Shown piece by piece: positions 44,490 to 56,846 of a stretch of 64,000 nt of DNA. This stretch comes from Sclerodactyla briareus (Eukaryota; Echinodermata; Holothuroidea; Dendrochirotida; Sclerodactylidae): assembly GCA_026419785.1 (NCBI GenBank), contig JAODTK010005812.1:217456-281455 (forward strand), in the 5' to 3' direction. A program made the position numbers and the translations under genes. Every line of letters starts with the position of its first letter. Position 1 is the stretch's first letter. A model generated the notes under the pieces. That model ran no database searches. It was not told where the DNA came from and saw only the letters and a program-made list of their open reading frames with translations.

Positions 44490-47400
44490 GCGCGATTTCC
44501 ACGTCACGGAGACATAAGTTGTTCGTTATAGCAAAAAAACTCTTTGAAAAAACTCTTGTTGGGCTGACCCATGCTGAACGTTACATAAGCGAGCCCCTTC
44601 TCATGACATAAGGAGAGGTGGTACATTGTGTAAAGGTATCTAGTGTAGATGAAATGTGCATGCTTCTAGCAACTACGTCGTATGGGCGTTAATAACAATG
44701 ATGCACTAATAACAATAACGATAATTCAAGTTCGAAGTTTATAGTGTAAACAGTACAGGTAATTATAAAATATTATTTTGTTTAAATATGTATTCGAGTA
44801 TACACTCTTGTGGCGGCAACAGTATGCGGAACAATCGAAGCCCTCTGACGAATAATACACACCTCTAAACCAACACACCTCCAAATCTGAACAACAATAA
44901 CATTAATTAGGAGTTGTGGCAGTCTTAAGATCAACATCAGGCAATGCAGTACTGGCTGCCGAGGGAGAGCATGTCTCACTTCCAAACCGTGAAGACTCGT
45001 TAGTGTAATATATTCTCATGATCAGAAAATAGCACATATGAAACCATCAAACAACACCTGGCCCAACTCTGCATCCCACTCGATGGATGATCATCCATAG
45101 AAATAGCTGTCTAGTAGTTTAATACAAACTCTTGAATGAAAAATAAAGATTCTGACCAGCTTAATGATGAACTGTCTAGTACTTTCTAGGCTAATCGCTA
45201 AAATTAATTAATGGCGCTTTGAGATTATAGTATACCTGGGTGGTCCCGGACATCTGGGTAAAAATCGGACAACTCTTATCAATCGAACGTTACCTTAGCA
45301 ACACGATATAGCATAGTGTTCGCGAACTATGCAGGGAGGGAAATTAATTATCCATCGAAATGGGCCGATTACGATTGAGACGCCCTACACAAAAATGGCC
45401 GAATAGGGATTCAGACTAGCCTTTGAACTGTGGCCTTTGTCGTAGCATTTTGCTCAAGTATTCGGAACTTGTGAGAGCGCTGATAGTATGGACTGATATG
45501 GATGCATGGCATCAAGTTACGTACTGCACAGCGTTCCGCTTTCTAGCCAGGTTTAGGATCGGAAGTTGCGACCGTGACGGCCTGGGAGAACTTGAAATAT
45601 TTGTTCGAATTCCTAATTCTGGAAGGTCGATCGATCTAAATATACTTTTAACACACCCTAACTTTCAACCATTCGGATGTATTTTCTGTGTATTATGAGA
45701 TTTGGAACCCTTCGAAAAATGGACGAATAACTCTTAATGTCCGTCACTTCAGAGACCAGTATACTGAGTTATAGAAGCTGGTCATATCATGCAACTCTTT
45801 ATAAACAGACTGTTTCATCATTTCCGAGATCCTTTTATACACCGACAGATACAGGGATAGATCTAGACATTTCAGTTCGGTGTTTCTATTTCATCGAACC
45901 TGGCGTTACTGTTCGATAGTGAAGCGTAAAAAATTCTCGAAAGCGTCAGTCGGGGTGAAGAATACTGTTCACAGTCTTCGTTGACTCCGCCGAACCCACC
46001 ACTTCGGCGGTGGAATGAAGCGGGTACACTTTTCCCGCGGCCCAGGAAACGAAGGACCGCAAGCCCTTGCGAAAAAACGGCCAAATCATGTAGTCAACAT
46101 ACCCCGGCCTGGGGCCTAAACGGAAAATAACAACAATCAAACAATAATGTTCAACCATGTTCAAGGACTTCCAAATAAATTTACGATATTCAAATTGTCA
46201 TGGTATATAGTTTAGGTAGAGTTTTTACAGTTGTAGAACCAAACTAAAATGAGCAATTAAAAAAAAAATTGAACCACCCGTGGACCTTCATTTATACACT
46301 CAGTGTATTGTGGGGTGTTATTTTGATAATGTATTTTTTAATGCCACTGACGTCTCAACTGGGACTAATCCCCATTTTGATTTGATTACGGAAGAGGGAG
46401 ATGCGAATCGTTATTAAAACATGTACTTTCAAAAACTTTTTGTTCTTAATTTGCTTTTATTATGGCTGATGGAAAAGTGTGTATATATGGTATCAACAAA
46501 TTCGAGAAATCGATAAGGAGTTCTGAGAATTCGAAGTGACAGCCTGTATCGGGAGTCCGGTCTGAGAATGGATTAATTGACACCCCGTGAACGCACTCAC
46601 CAAAACTTGTATACTAGCGTGACAAAAAATCCCGTGCTCGCTCCTCAATTCGAATTTTTAATTTCATTTCTATACAGTGTAATTGGGCCAATTGTTATCA
46701 ACCTATTGTATTACATAGGTAGATCGGATTTACGGGTATCAAATGCAGATATAGTGGGTTTGTGGCAAACTGGTATGCCGAAAACGGCGGAATATTCAGG
46801 CATATGGGTCCCCTCCCCCTGATTGCGCACACGTGGCTGTGCCTTGGCGGATCGCCTATTACATGTACAAACCGGTTACCATGACTACCAGAGAAACAGA
46901 TAATCCATCAGATAACTGCACTGTACTGCAATACGTACCAAAGAAGAAACTCGGATCCCCGCATCTCAAGTCACGTTCCAAGATATCCAGGCCCTTCGTG
47001 AATTCTTCCTCGGTCGTTTATATAACGCGGTACAACCTGCAAGGAAAGAGTGTTGAACATATAATTCATTCGATAATGGGTTAGACCATCAGTTTACAGC
47101 ATCATCGCAATCTATAATGTGTTAGTTACAACAGTTTCAGCTCCTTTTGGAATTTCTTATTCACGAATATATGAATGTCCAAACAGGACCACATGCGTAG
47201 AGTCAGGACATCTATACTACTGATTTCCTATATTTACTGGATTGCTCCCACAACCGCTTCGTTTGCGCCAGCTGCAACCCTTTTCACGATTACAGTAAAT
47301 GAGATGATCTATAATGCTATTGGTCTCAACGTTTTAGAGGTAACTGGCTTTTCACGTTGCGAACAGCTTGTGAACAACCTTTCGGAACTCATGGCGAAAA

Positions 47401-48000
47401 AACTACACATCCAACCAGCACACACTTTACATACCTCCACCCTCCCCTGCCCCATACTTGTCCACATAACATTCGAAAAAATGGTGAATTAGTTGCGTTC
47501 TCGTATAGATGGGCCTAGTGACGTTTTTAAAATAGGGCCGTAATGATAGAGCTATATGGAGAGTCCCGAGCTGTTCAGTGGTGAGCATGGCATTTACAAC
47601 AATCGTGAGAAACTTAACTGCCTCCAAGTGCAAATACGCACACTCAGAACTCCAGCAGGACATATACTTCACAAAAATTGCGTAATTTAAGTTGTGTTCG
47701 CCGGAGGCAAGAGCCGACTCACCCGAACGTCCAAGGGATGTTGGAATATTATTACATGCTATATCTGTAAGTATGATTTCTGAACCGCCCCTCTCGGCGG
47801 GGAGTTCCCCCATGTGGGGTAATATAAGATGAGAGGGAATATAAGTAAAACCGCGTGGTTTCGGATATATAAGGCGACGTCGGCCAATGGGGACTATAGG
47901 GCGGGTCTCCTGTAACCGAAACAACCATTACCGCACTTATAGAAGATAACCGGCACATTACTGGTAGGATTTATGTCGATCCACCCAAATCTCAATTCCC
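44490..48000. other. Intergenic; no gene recognised
   Basis: Several open stretches of 60-165 codons occur (the longest on the minus strand at 47427-47924), but none shows a domain, a conserved motif or splice-bounded organisation. GAATATTC-like and inverted words occur without a clear pattern. Confidence 0.5.
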
Positions 48001-48100
48001 CTCATAGTGCTTGCACACCGCGAGCCCGCGCCGAGCTGACCGAGCGTTTGATATACATTTTGAAACCTAGTCTAAAGTTCTTTTTTTTTGCCCACACCGC

Positions 48101-48130
48101 GAGCCGAGCCGAGCCGAGCCGAGCCGAGCC
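48101..48130 (+). repeat. (GAGCC)6 microsatellite
   Basis: Six perfect GAGCC units follow CCCACACCGC, so this tract also looks like an expanded copy of the CACACCGCGAGCC terminus seen at 48014. It lies inside the inverted-repeat element. Confidence 0.9.
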
Positions 48131-48522
48131 GTCAGGTGCCCGCACCGTCTTCTAATTGGCTTTTCCTAGCGTGATTCTATTTGGAATTACGGAGAAATTA
48201 ACTAACTGGTCATCTGCTCTTATTTATTACCACCATCTTTAGCATACAGTAACCATGGCCTTTTTTCCAAAAGAGTAAAGCCTGCCTACCTGTACAGAAC
48301 GTAGGAACAGTTTCAATCGGGTGTTATAATGTTGTTCCATGTGTATCGAATAACTTAAATGACCTCCTGGAACATTGTCATGGCCATTTTAAATTTTTTC
48401 CGAGTTTATAAATTTTGGTCAAAACTCGTTGAACGTAGATACACTTACAAGTGTATAAATGTGGCACAATTTTTGCATCTAAGCAGTATACTGACTCCAA
48501 CAATCGCAGATGACCGGGGGCA

Positions 48523-48600
48523 CACCCCCCCCCCCCCCTTAGACACCCCTCCCCCCCCCCCCATGTCAGACCTCCATGGCGAAATCTCCCCCCCCCCATC
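48523..48600 (+). repeat. C-run cluster
   Basis: Three C runs of 8-15 bases (about 48526-48538, 48551-48562 and 48589-48597) lie within 80 bases, separated by TTAGACACCCC and ATGTCAGACCTCCATGG. Overlapping open stretches here are composition artefacts. Confidence 0.8.
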
Positions 48601-49274
48601 GTAAAACCCTGGGCCGCCCTGTTTCTGATAACATGGTTGATATAGGCCTACATTGTTCATTCCAATCTACACATGACAGAGGGAAAAACAGGGTGTTTGC
48701 GTCCGCTTTCCTTCATCCTGTTGGACAAAAATGGCAAGTGCAAACGGCAGTGGGTACATAACATCAATAACCAGAGGTTCCAATTGGGAGAGTAACAAAC
48801 AACCTCATGAAAGATCTGGGACAAAGATCAGCAGAAGTTCTTCACGATCGAATTCTGCTTCATTATTTTTTTAACCCTGTCATGGCGCTTAGTTGTTACA
48901 GTCTTCCAGCACTTTCTCCTCTCGTCCTCTAGTTGAGAAGTGGAGGTTGATTTTTCCTCCACAGAAACTCCCTTTCGGGTTCGTTTCGGTTTCGGCCACC
49001 TAAACTTAAGAAAACTTCAGTACTGACGGCCTCCATGTTCCTTTGCACGTGCTGACACCACCGACGCGATCGACATTATATACAACAGCACAATGACCGA
49101 AAGTGCATTCTAACCTCGGTCCGAGCAACCCTAAATAGGCCAACATATGCCGGCCGCTAGCGACTGCCGCTCGGCTCAGCCCTGCTTGTGGTGTGCAACG
49201 CTGCGAGCGTAGCTAGCGTCCCCCGCTCGCTCCGGTGCTTGCACACCGCTAGTGAACCGAGCCGCGCGGAGCCG

Positions 49275-51650
49275 AGCAACGAGCTTTTAATAAATAATGA
49301 TTGAAACCAGAGTCCTCACGCTCGCAATACGCCTCGCCTTGCTTTGACATAGGCTAGAACAATGTCTCTCTCGCTCTCTGGTAACGGGGTCTTTTGGCAT
49401 TAGTGGGTTCCGATCAGGGTAAGTCTCCTCCAGGTATCTCGAGACGATCACGGGACTTCATACAGTATCTGTCCGTCCTTCCCAAACCGGAACCTTTTGC
49501 AGGGGCGTTCTTTGTCGACCAACCACGTTGTTTGTCAGGCTTCCACGTTGACAACTTCGTGTATACAGGAGCAAAGTTTAAGGCGATAGGAGCAATAATG
49601 GGGAGTAATCGACTGGTAGGCATTCAGTGATGTAGGCGTTTTGAATGACGCCACATTCAAAGATCTGTTCAAAGATTAATGCAAAATATTGTGGTCCCGA
49701 TATTTTTCAAACCATGATGCCGAAGTTTACGAAACGTCTCAGAAAGTATAGAATTTCAACTTTACTTAGTGAGCCGTGCAAAACATTTTTCCAAACTCAG
49801 TCGGATTTCTTTTATTTTGTGCGTAGCTACCAGGGGAAAATGTGTTGTACCTCCAATCGCCCCACTGAATGCTGGAACATTTAGGGTGTCAGTGGACTAG
49901 GAGAGAGAAGGAATGTTGTGGTACAACGGCAGTCGGTTTCCTATTCATAACTTAGCCGCGGATTGGTAAACCCAGGAACGAAATAAGGAACGCGAAGGAC
50001 TTCCGTGGCTCCCTACAGATTCTCCCAAAGAGAGCAAGGTGTTGTACGTCCGTCCTAAAAAAGAAGGATACGGTCGGTCGGTCGGTTCCGAATGGTTTAC
50101 CCCAGGAAGTTTGTATGTACATGCCCCTCCATACCTCGTGTTTATTGCTCGAATTCAAATTGTCATGGAATTAGATGAGTAAATGTCTGCTGCGTTGAGA
50201 CTGCGGGCGCGTTTAAGGCATGGATTGCCATTAAGCAGATGAGTGCTGGGAGCGGTATGGAAGATGAAAAGCCGTTCGTACGTTGGTTAAGGAGCGAATA
50301 TAAGTGACAAGAAGTGTATATTGATGCCGGAAGACCATAGAAATATAAGCTTACGCAACGGACGTCGATTGGCTTTGTGAGGAAGAAACGATTTCTTGTG
50401 ATGCGGTATCAACGCCGCATCGGTGCAAGTGGTAATTTTGCCTACACATTGCTCATTCCATGCTAATTGAAAAATAATCTCCATCTCCGCGAATCGAAAA
50501 CAGCATATGAGAACACTAAATGTCCATGCTGACGTGAATTTGGCATATATGCAGTAGTTGCGCCGCACACCGCATCCATCCGCTTTATGGAATCTCGCCT
50601 ACAGTGGATATGGAAATACCTGAAGACTGATGAGGATCATACCATGGTTGACGCTTATCATGCAAACAATTCAACTGCAAAACGGTAATGTTCAAAACGA
50701 GTCTCCAGTCATACACTATAGGCGTCCAGATAATTTTATTGACCGCACCTATTGGCTTAATCTCTACCCTATCATGTCCATGAACTAAAAACCATCCGAT
50801 TATTCCAGAAATTCAAGATTCATTAAAAGCTGATAAAGTGAATTCCTTTAACATATTGGAAACATCAGTTACTCTGATACGACTTTGTTTTATTTTGGTA
50901 ACTGTAACTTTCTCTAACTTTTTTTTTTTTTTCTTACAGGGAGTTTCCTGCTTTGTCGGCTTTTTGGGAGCTTCCTTCACAATGTACTTCTGTTTGGGAC
51001 AACAGATAAATATACGCAGTCATACCAAATATCCAAAATGACTTCTTGATTTCTTGATATCATTAATTCATTTTGGGATAACATAAAATGGATTTTGGAT
51101 ATCAAGATTTTATTGTGATATCTAAATTTCAATGAAATTATCTGGATATGAAATACAGTAGCAAATAAAGGATATCTGTAATCCTTTAATAATTTGAACG
51201 GCTTTCTTTCTCATTCTCATGACTGTCCTTCTCTTTTACATGAAACAGCCGGTGAGTGATAGAAGCTGGATGTGGCTGAACCAGCAAGCAAAATGCTCAC
51301 ATATTATCGCCTCGTGCATTTGCCGTCGCCGTATTTTGCAGTCACTTAGGTGACATATGGTCGGCGTTGAAAAAGTTGCAGTGAATAATATTTTGTAATC
51401 GTACGTCAAGATTAAAGAAATCAACATTTCAGAGTGGACAGGGAATCGAGATTCAGTCCCAGATGAGCCGTATGAATAAACAGAAAGCCAGAAGGCTTGT
51501 GATTCGGCTGTGACTAATTTCTGTATAACTATGACCTAGACCCATAAAGCAAAATGGGTTTCATGTATCTATCTCTAATTGTGGGCAACATTTTACACTT
51601 AATTTATCATTTACACATAAAAATGACACTAATTGAGCTTCCTGTTGTAA
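49275..51650. other. Intergenic; no gene recognised
   Basis: Open stretches of 60-90 codons show no known motif. At 51029-51105 imperfect inverted words ATATCCAAAATGA and TTTTGGATATC occur. A T run at 50922-50933 followed by CTTACAG resembles a splice acceptor, but no coding follows that I can recognise. Confidence 0.45.
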
Positions 51651-52300
51651 CATAGAAAAACACTATTCCACAATTTAATTTTTCACTAATACACTCACTT
51701 TACACAAAAATAGGGTTCTGGTACTCTCCATGGAAAAGAAGCATGCTAACTTTCAGCTTGATCGAACCAAACATTCAGGACTTATCGTGTCCATAAGGTT
51801 CCCTACCTTCTTGAGACCTCTGCTGAACTGAGATGACTCTTGACCTGACCCCAAAATAAGAGGGACGAGTACCACACAAAGGAAACCCACATACCAAGTA
51901 TGCTCTGAACTACGTGTCCAAATGATTTTCAGACTTTGACCTCTGATGACACCAAAACAATGGGGATCATATCCTCATCATAGGGAACACACATACCGAG
52001 TATAAGCTTAATCCATCCAAGCGGGCCAAGTTTTGTTGGCCACAGCTCAAAGTAGCCCACATGTTCGTTTTTTCACACTTTCTCAATTTGGCACAACGGA
52101 CATGGCCCCACTCTACACCGAAAACAATAGCGTTATTGTACTCTCATTAGAAACCTTAGAGACCTTCGACCTGACCCCAAAACAACAGGGATCATGTACT
52201 CATGCACGGGGAACCCACTACCACGTAAGAGCTCACCTCCAGTTGGTTCAAGTTATCGAGTTTACAAGCGTCACATAAGGTCTCAAGGCTTACTTTGAGG
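51650..52300 (+). repeat. Minisatellite array C, about 2 degraded units
   Basis: The landmarks AATAGGGTTCTGGTACTC (51710), CAGGACTTATCGTGTCC (51775), GACCTCTGCTGA (51813) and GACCTCTGATGAC (51938) fit the 310-bp family. ATACCAAGTATG (51892), ATACCGAGTATAAGCTTAATCCATCCAAG (51991) and AACAATAGCGTTATTGTACTC (52122) fit it too. The copies are shorter and more diverged than arrays A and D. No (CA)n end is seen. Instead CAGCCGAAGCACC (52398), shared with 40903, follows. Confidence 0.75.
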
Positions 52301-53100
52301 ACACGAAGTGTATAAGAACAAATGAACTTACGGGATGTTCTTTGCGTGAAGGACAAGCCTAGTACGGTCGGCGAATGGGCAGAATTTCATGCTGTACAGC
52401 CGAAGCACCCCAGCCTTGAGAGGAGGTAGACCATCGCCTATACGGTAGAGAAATAATCCATTCAAACTGATAATTTATGTGGTCCTACATGCGGTGCAAC
52501 AGTGCTACCGTGCTTTATCATCGGGTGATTTGGGAGGCTGAAAGGCGAGGCGTAGACCCGAACGTCGAATGCCTTCCATCTACTTACTATGAGCACATGA
52601 CACTGAAAGTTGTCAGGCCTACATTTAGCGTGGTACGTGACGGCATTTTCTACATGTTGCACAAATTTCACGGAGCTCAAAATATCTACTACGTGTGGAG
52701 AAGGGAACAAATTGGCACCGTTTCATTTTTAGCAGCAATCCGACGAACCGTGAGGATTCGAACAGTTCGTTTATACTCATAATTTCCCACCGAATTTCCG
52801 TCGGTTTCTGACAGAATCTCCTAATTTCTGTTCAATTTTCAGTAACGGGGATAGTCTCTTGGCTCCCAAAACATGCTTACCATGTCTACTAACTAATTCA
52901 ACATTTCACCTATTCATATGGCCTGCTACCGTTTAATCTGATCTACCCCACGGGAAAAGAATTTTGTAGAACTTTTATACACAAACACCTGTGTAACTTT
53001 TGATTATATAACCAACATTGTGTAACGTCATATCGTTGTGCAAATCAGTGGGAAGATACTTCAGATCGTTGTTGTCATCAGCTGAAATCAATGGTAGGTG
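52300..53100. other. Intergenic; no gene recognised
   Basis: A 101-codon open stretch (52477-52782) has no recognisable domain. The motif ACAGCCGAAGCACC at about 52397 recurs at about 40902 near the tail of another repeat, so part of this stretch may be the end of a dispersed element. Confidence 0.4.
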
Positions 53101-55040
53101 GTAAGCTTTTCTGGTTGTAAGCCGGGTGAGGTACCACCGCTGATCCTATGGGTGCCTTCAGTGACGCTAAACCCGCGTGTCCAGGTCCGCATTTCCTGTA
53201 GCTTTGCGTCATTCCAATCTCATAGGTTCCGTTGCCATTTCTCCTGAGTGATCTTGTGGGGTCTGCGTTGACCCCTGATTTCGACTTGTTTCCACAGTCC
53301 CTTTTGTCCTACATTGCCACAGAGGATACAGGTGGAGTCAGGACGCTGCGGCCTCCTCAGAGAGTGTAAAGCGCGAACCCGGCGTATAACGTCGGGGGAG
53401 ACTGCGCTTGTCATCTAGTCCATATCCCGAGCCCCCACTCCTGCAGTCCGTGACTAGGTGTCACTCTAGGTCGGGTGCTCCGGGGACCATTTGTTGTCCT
53501 GGCTCAGTTAATTGCTTCTAGTTGTGTTCGACATGCAGCGTGTTGCTCTCTGCTCTGCTATTTCTCCTGTCCTTTCTTACATACCTTATTGTTTTTCATC
53601 TACTAATACTACTAATACTATTACTGCGTCGCTAATGTCCACATCCTCCGCTTTTTTTTGCTCTTTTTTCCGTTTTTTTTTTCTTCCGCGAAGGTTCGTG
53701 TCGTGGGTTCCACAGCATGCTTACACCAGTTAATCACTTTCCATAACGTCTTTTCTCCAGTCCCAACGGCCGCACTTACTTGTTCTTACTGAACCCAGAT
53801 CAAGCCCCCCTCCAGATTTCACGTGTTTGCCGAGCCCAACTACATTTATGTATTTACAATGGTTTCGCTTCAAAAGCGGGAGTGTGCCTTTTGTCCATCC
53901 ACCATCCTGTCTTTAGTCTGCTGCTGTGAATGGTTCCAACTTTCTGGTTCAAAGTATCTCTTCCTTGTCGGACTTGGGGTGGTTCTGTGGTATCTACGGT
54001 CCACATATTGTGTAATCATTGACATTGATTCGTCATCCACTTCGGCCGTGAATCACTAGCTCAAAGATGTCACTGACTGCTGAATTGTTATCTTGAGATT
54101 TCAATATGCATATTGCTGATCAGCTCCCTCTAATTTTTTTGGCTAGAACGTCTCACTCAGCTCATTGACTCACCCACCCGTATTCCCGACAGGAACCACG
54201 ACCATGCGAACACAATTGCATGTAGCCTCTATCAAGCCCAGCGATTTGGTATCGGAATCATTATGACATCTAAGACCACCCTTCATTCCCATGACTCACC
54301 CGTCTAATCCATTCGTCCAAGCTCCTGTCGAGTAAAAAAAAAACTCCGGAATTATTCCAAAGTGGACTGTTGGATGTCCGGAGTCACTCTCTTTGATGAT
54401 TTTCCTTTTTCTCTCTAGACGCACTCCAGCCATCTCTGACTGTCTGAGGTCATTCTGTCAGGATTTATTCTTTCGTATTCTTCGCACTAAGATCGGGAAC
54501 CTTTCATTCCTTCGTGGGATTCAGACATCATCATGACACTGTCGTCAGAGTGGAGTTCGACTCCTTCGGATGGGCAGTCCTTCGCCCATTTCCCGGCAAG
54601 CCTAGTTTCGCTCGGATTTCCGATCAATGGATAGATACAAAAAAGAAACCTCTTCGTCTCACGTATGGGTATGTTTTATGATTTTAGTACGTGTCTCTAA
54701 CTGAATAGATCTGATGGTGGACGTGCACGTGTATTGGCCGAATCGGTGTCCCTGCATATCTGTACTTCTAACTTCCTTCCGCTAGAAAAACCCAGGGGTT
54801 CTTCGACCTAGCGAGCACTCTCACAAGAACAGATGTTTTCTTACCTGACCTGTCTCCTCTGAATTCCACAAACCACTGCCCATGATCATCGTCTCTCCGT
54901 CTTTTGTTTCAGTGAGAACCAATCTTGACGTACTGTCGGAAATATCAACTGACCGTCACCCGAAAACCGAGAAATTAGTCCACCCAGGTTCCCTATCATC
55001 ACTTACGGACTATAAATAACCGTCACCCTGGGACCACGAG
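53100..55040 (+). mobile_element. Jockey/I-like LINE, 5' half, degraded
   Basis: Plus-strand blocks in three frames show an N-terminal hydrophobic and Ser/Thr-rich leader, an apurinic-type endonuclease (53770-54330) and the start of the linker to the polymerase. The polymerase itself is absent, and the sequence degenerates after about 55000. The wording strongly resembles a LINE group I know from decapod crustacean genomes. A T-rich region (53645-53685) belongs to the leader. The element is dead and truncated at its 3' side. Confidence 0.65.
53770..54330 (+). pseudogene. LINE endonuclease domain (jockey/I-like)
   Basis: Readable pieces are SQRPHLLVLTEPRSSPPPDF (about 53758-53818), NYIYVFTM (53835-53858) and GSKYLFLVGLGVV..YLRSTYC (53945-54012). 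These are followed by DFNMHIAD (54097-54120) and LIDSPTRIPDRNHDHANT (54161-54214). They correspond to the T-E catalytic block, the RSTYC strand, the GDFN motif and the 'PTRIPDR...NTLDLF' block of LINE endonucleases. The Asp-Phe-Asn triplet is intact, but a TGA stop replaces the Gly before it. It is not functional as printed. Confidence 0.7.
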
Positions 55041-55891
55041 CCCGGAGAACGGACTTAACAGACTGTCCACAGATGAAATAATAGCCTACACTGAACCGCC
55101 GGCACTACACGTTTACGCTCCCCCCCTCATCTGGTATCGTACAGCAAGACCATACAGCCTACACCTTTTCGTTCGCCAGATAATGTGATCGACAGCAAAA
55201 TAACAAGTCGGCAACTATTTGGTATTTGCCAGATAAGAGTGTGGATGGTCACACATTGAAAAAACACATTCTGCATCAAAGATACATCTTTTTTATCCAT
55301 GTAAGTTTTTGCAATTGTTTCCTTCCGTTCATTCATTCTTTAAAGCGGAAATTATTACTAGGCCTATTCAGTACGAATCATGGACCTCTCTTTTTTTCAG
55401 ATTCATTCTAGCTGCTATTTGTTTATATCAGGTTTTCACAATCTTGTAATTATTGAGCACACTTCGGTTTAGTCGTGGGTTTTTTTTTTTCAAAGATGGG
55501 CTGACAGCCCCATCTTGTTTCAGTAGTTAAAGATGGTTTTGAAAAAATATATAAAACCTATTCCGAAGGATTCGTAATAGAGGGATTTGTTTGAATTGAC
55601 TGTTCCTCACAATATCGTCCAACTGTGGCAATTTGACCCTTGATGTCTTTGGAGATAGCAGCTGGTGACCCAGTTTGAATTTCCATAGTCCGATTCTGAT
55701 AGCCTACAACACTTTTTCCCTATTATTATACATATTCAATAAAATGAAAACCATTAAGGTGCTTTTCTAGGCACGCGAATGTGCGGATGTCGAATACTCG
55801 ACAAAGACTAAAAATAACTTTTCGCTCCTGTGCATTTATACTGGTCTATTAATTAGGCACGCGATCCGCGAATGTGCGAATTTGCGTTTTT

Positions 55892-55913
55892 TTTTGTCGC
55901 GGGTCCGACAAAA
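55892..55913. repeat. Perfect 8-bp hairpin TTTTGTCG/CGACAAAA
   Basis: TTTTGTCG (55892-55899), loop CGGGTC, CGACAAAA (55906-55913). It lies just inside the second left end of the inverted-repeat transposon. It may be a subterminal fold of that element. Confidence 0.8.
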
Positions 55914-56119
55914 GCGGTGGGAAATCTACCCAAGGTCTCGTAATCTTTCCGCATCGGGTTGGATAGATCTACTTGAAGAATCGACTATCCCAGGGAATGT
56001 ATATTTCTAGCCATCTTCTGACCCACCCATGGCAAGAAATACCAAAACTCCTGAACAACGTCAATCCGGAATGTCATGCCTGTCGTTATAACCCCTTCAC
56101 TCCTGCATGCTCTCAAAAG

Positions 56120-56375
56120 CAAAAGAGTGAATCCACTCTAATGAGTAGTCACTCAGCAAACCTCGATGAAGAGTGGAATTTCACTCTAATAGAGTGAAGT
56201 TCACTCATAATGGGCGAAGATCCGTTCTCGTGCTCTCTGTGGAAACATTGGAGTGGTCATTCAGCACACTTCGAATTCCCTCTAAAAGTGCAGTATGCTC
56301 CATAATGGCGAAGATTTTCTACAATGGAGTGAAATGGAGTGATGATCACACCGCACCTTCATGGAGTGTACATTC
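56120..56375. repeat. Clustered GAGTG / CACTC words
   Basis: At least ten GAGTG or CACTC words occur in about 250 bases, often paired as CACTCTAATGAGTAG, CACTCTAATAGAGTG or TGGAGTGAAATGGAGTG. Local inverted pairs can form small hairpins. It looks like an old short-period repeat. Confidence 0.55.
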
Positions 56376-56846
56376 ACGCTTGTTTTAATAGTGGGTGTCG
56401 CCATTTCGTTGGAAATTCTCGAAGGGACCTACAGCCCATATCCCTATAGGCCTATAGCCCCATAGCCTACATCCCGTTGTCGTCAATTGGTAACTCGCGT
56501 CTCCTCTGTATTTTCTTCCATGCGGAGTATATCCTGTGGCAATAATGACAGTCTTGCTAAATTGATGTGCTTTGCGACGCCATGTTTCTTGTCCGTTTTC
56601 CGTGCTAATAGCGCCTGAATAGCCGGTCATCTAGTTCTGTGTTCCCTGCGAAATTGTTATTTCGCGATTCCTCGAATCGCGTCCTAGTACTACCCCCGCG
56701 ACAACGAGACACGCGTTTCCCTTCGCCATGCGAATCGCCGGTATTCGCCTATTCGCACATTCGCGTGCCTAGCTAAAGCAGCTCAACCATTTCCTCTGGT
56801 TCCGATTGTAAATCGACTTGCCTATATGTAGTGGAAGTCTGAACAC

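Larger units (their letters stand above)
48007..49204. mobile_element. Inverted-repeat element with TTGCACACC ends
   Basis: The left end is GTGCTTGCACACCGCGAGC (48007-48025), followed by CCGCGCCGAGC. The right end (about 49170-49200) reads GCTCGGCTCAGCCCTGCTTG and then TGGTGTGCAACG, whose reverse complement restores TTGCACACCAC...GCCGAGC. A second left-type end, GGTGCTTGCACACCGCT, follows at 49234, so another copy or a solo end abuts it. The interior has no transposase. GAGCC words near the ends are shared with the pentanucleotide repeat at 48101. No certain target duplication is seen. Confidence 0.5.
55767..56772. mobile_element. Short inverted-repeat transposon with perfect 19-bp ends
   Basis: CTAGGCACGCGAATGTGCG at 55767-55785 and its exact reverse complement at 56754-56772 flank about 1 kb. 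A TA-type target duplication is possible if the element starts at GGCACGCG. A second left-end copy (TAGGCACGCG, then CGCGAATGTGCG) lies at 55854-55886, implying nesting or internal duplication. The interior has no transposase. It holds a short hairpin (55892-55913) and a GAGTG/CACTC-rich stretch (56120-56370). Confidence 0.75.

Noticed and set aside
47427-47924. 165-codon open stretch on the minus strand
   Set aside because: No motif, no splice context and no neighbouring coding signal. In 64 kb of six frames, one or two chance stretches of this length are expected.
50918-50945. T run and CTTACAG acceptor-like site
   Set aside because: The following 90 bases have no recognisable protein and no donor partner exon was found.
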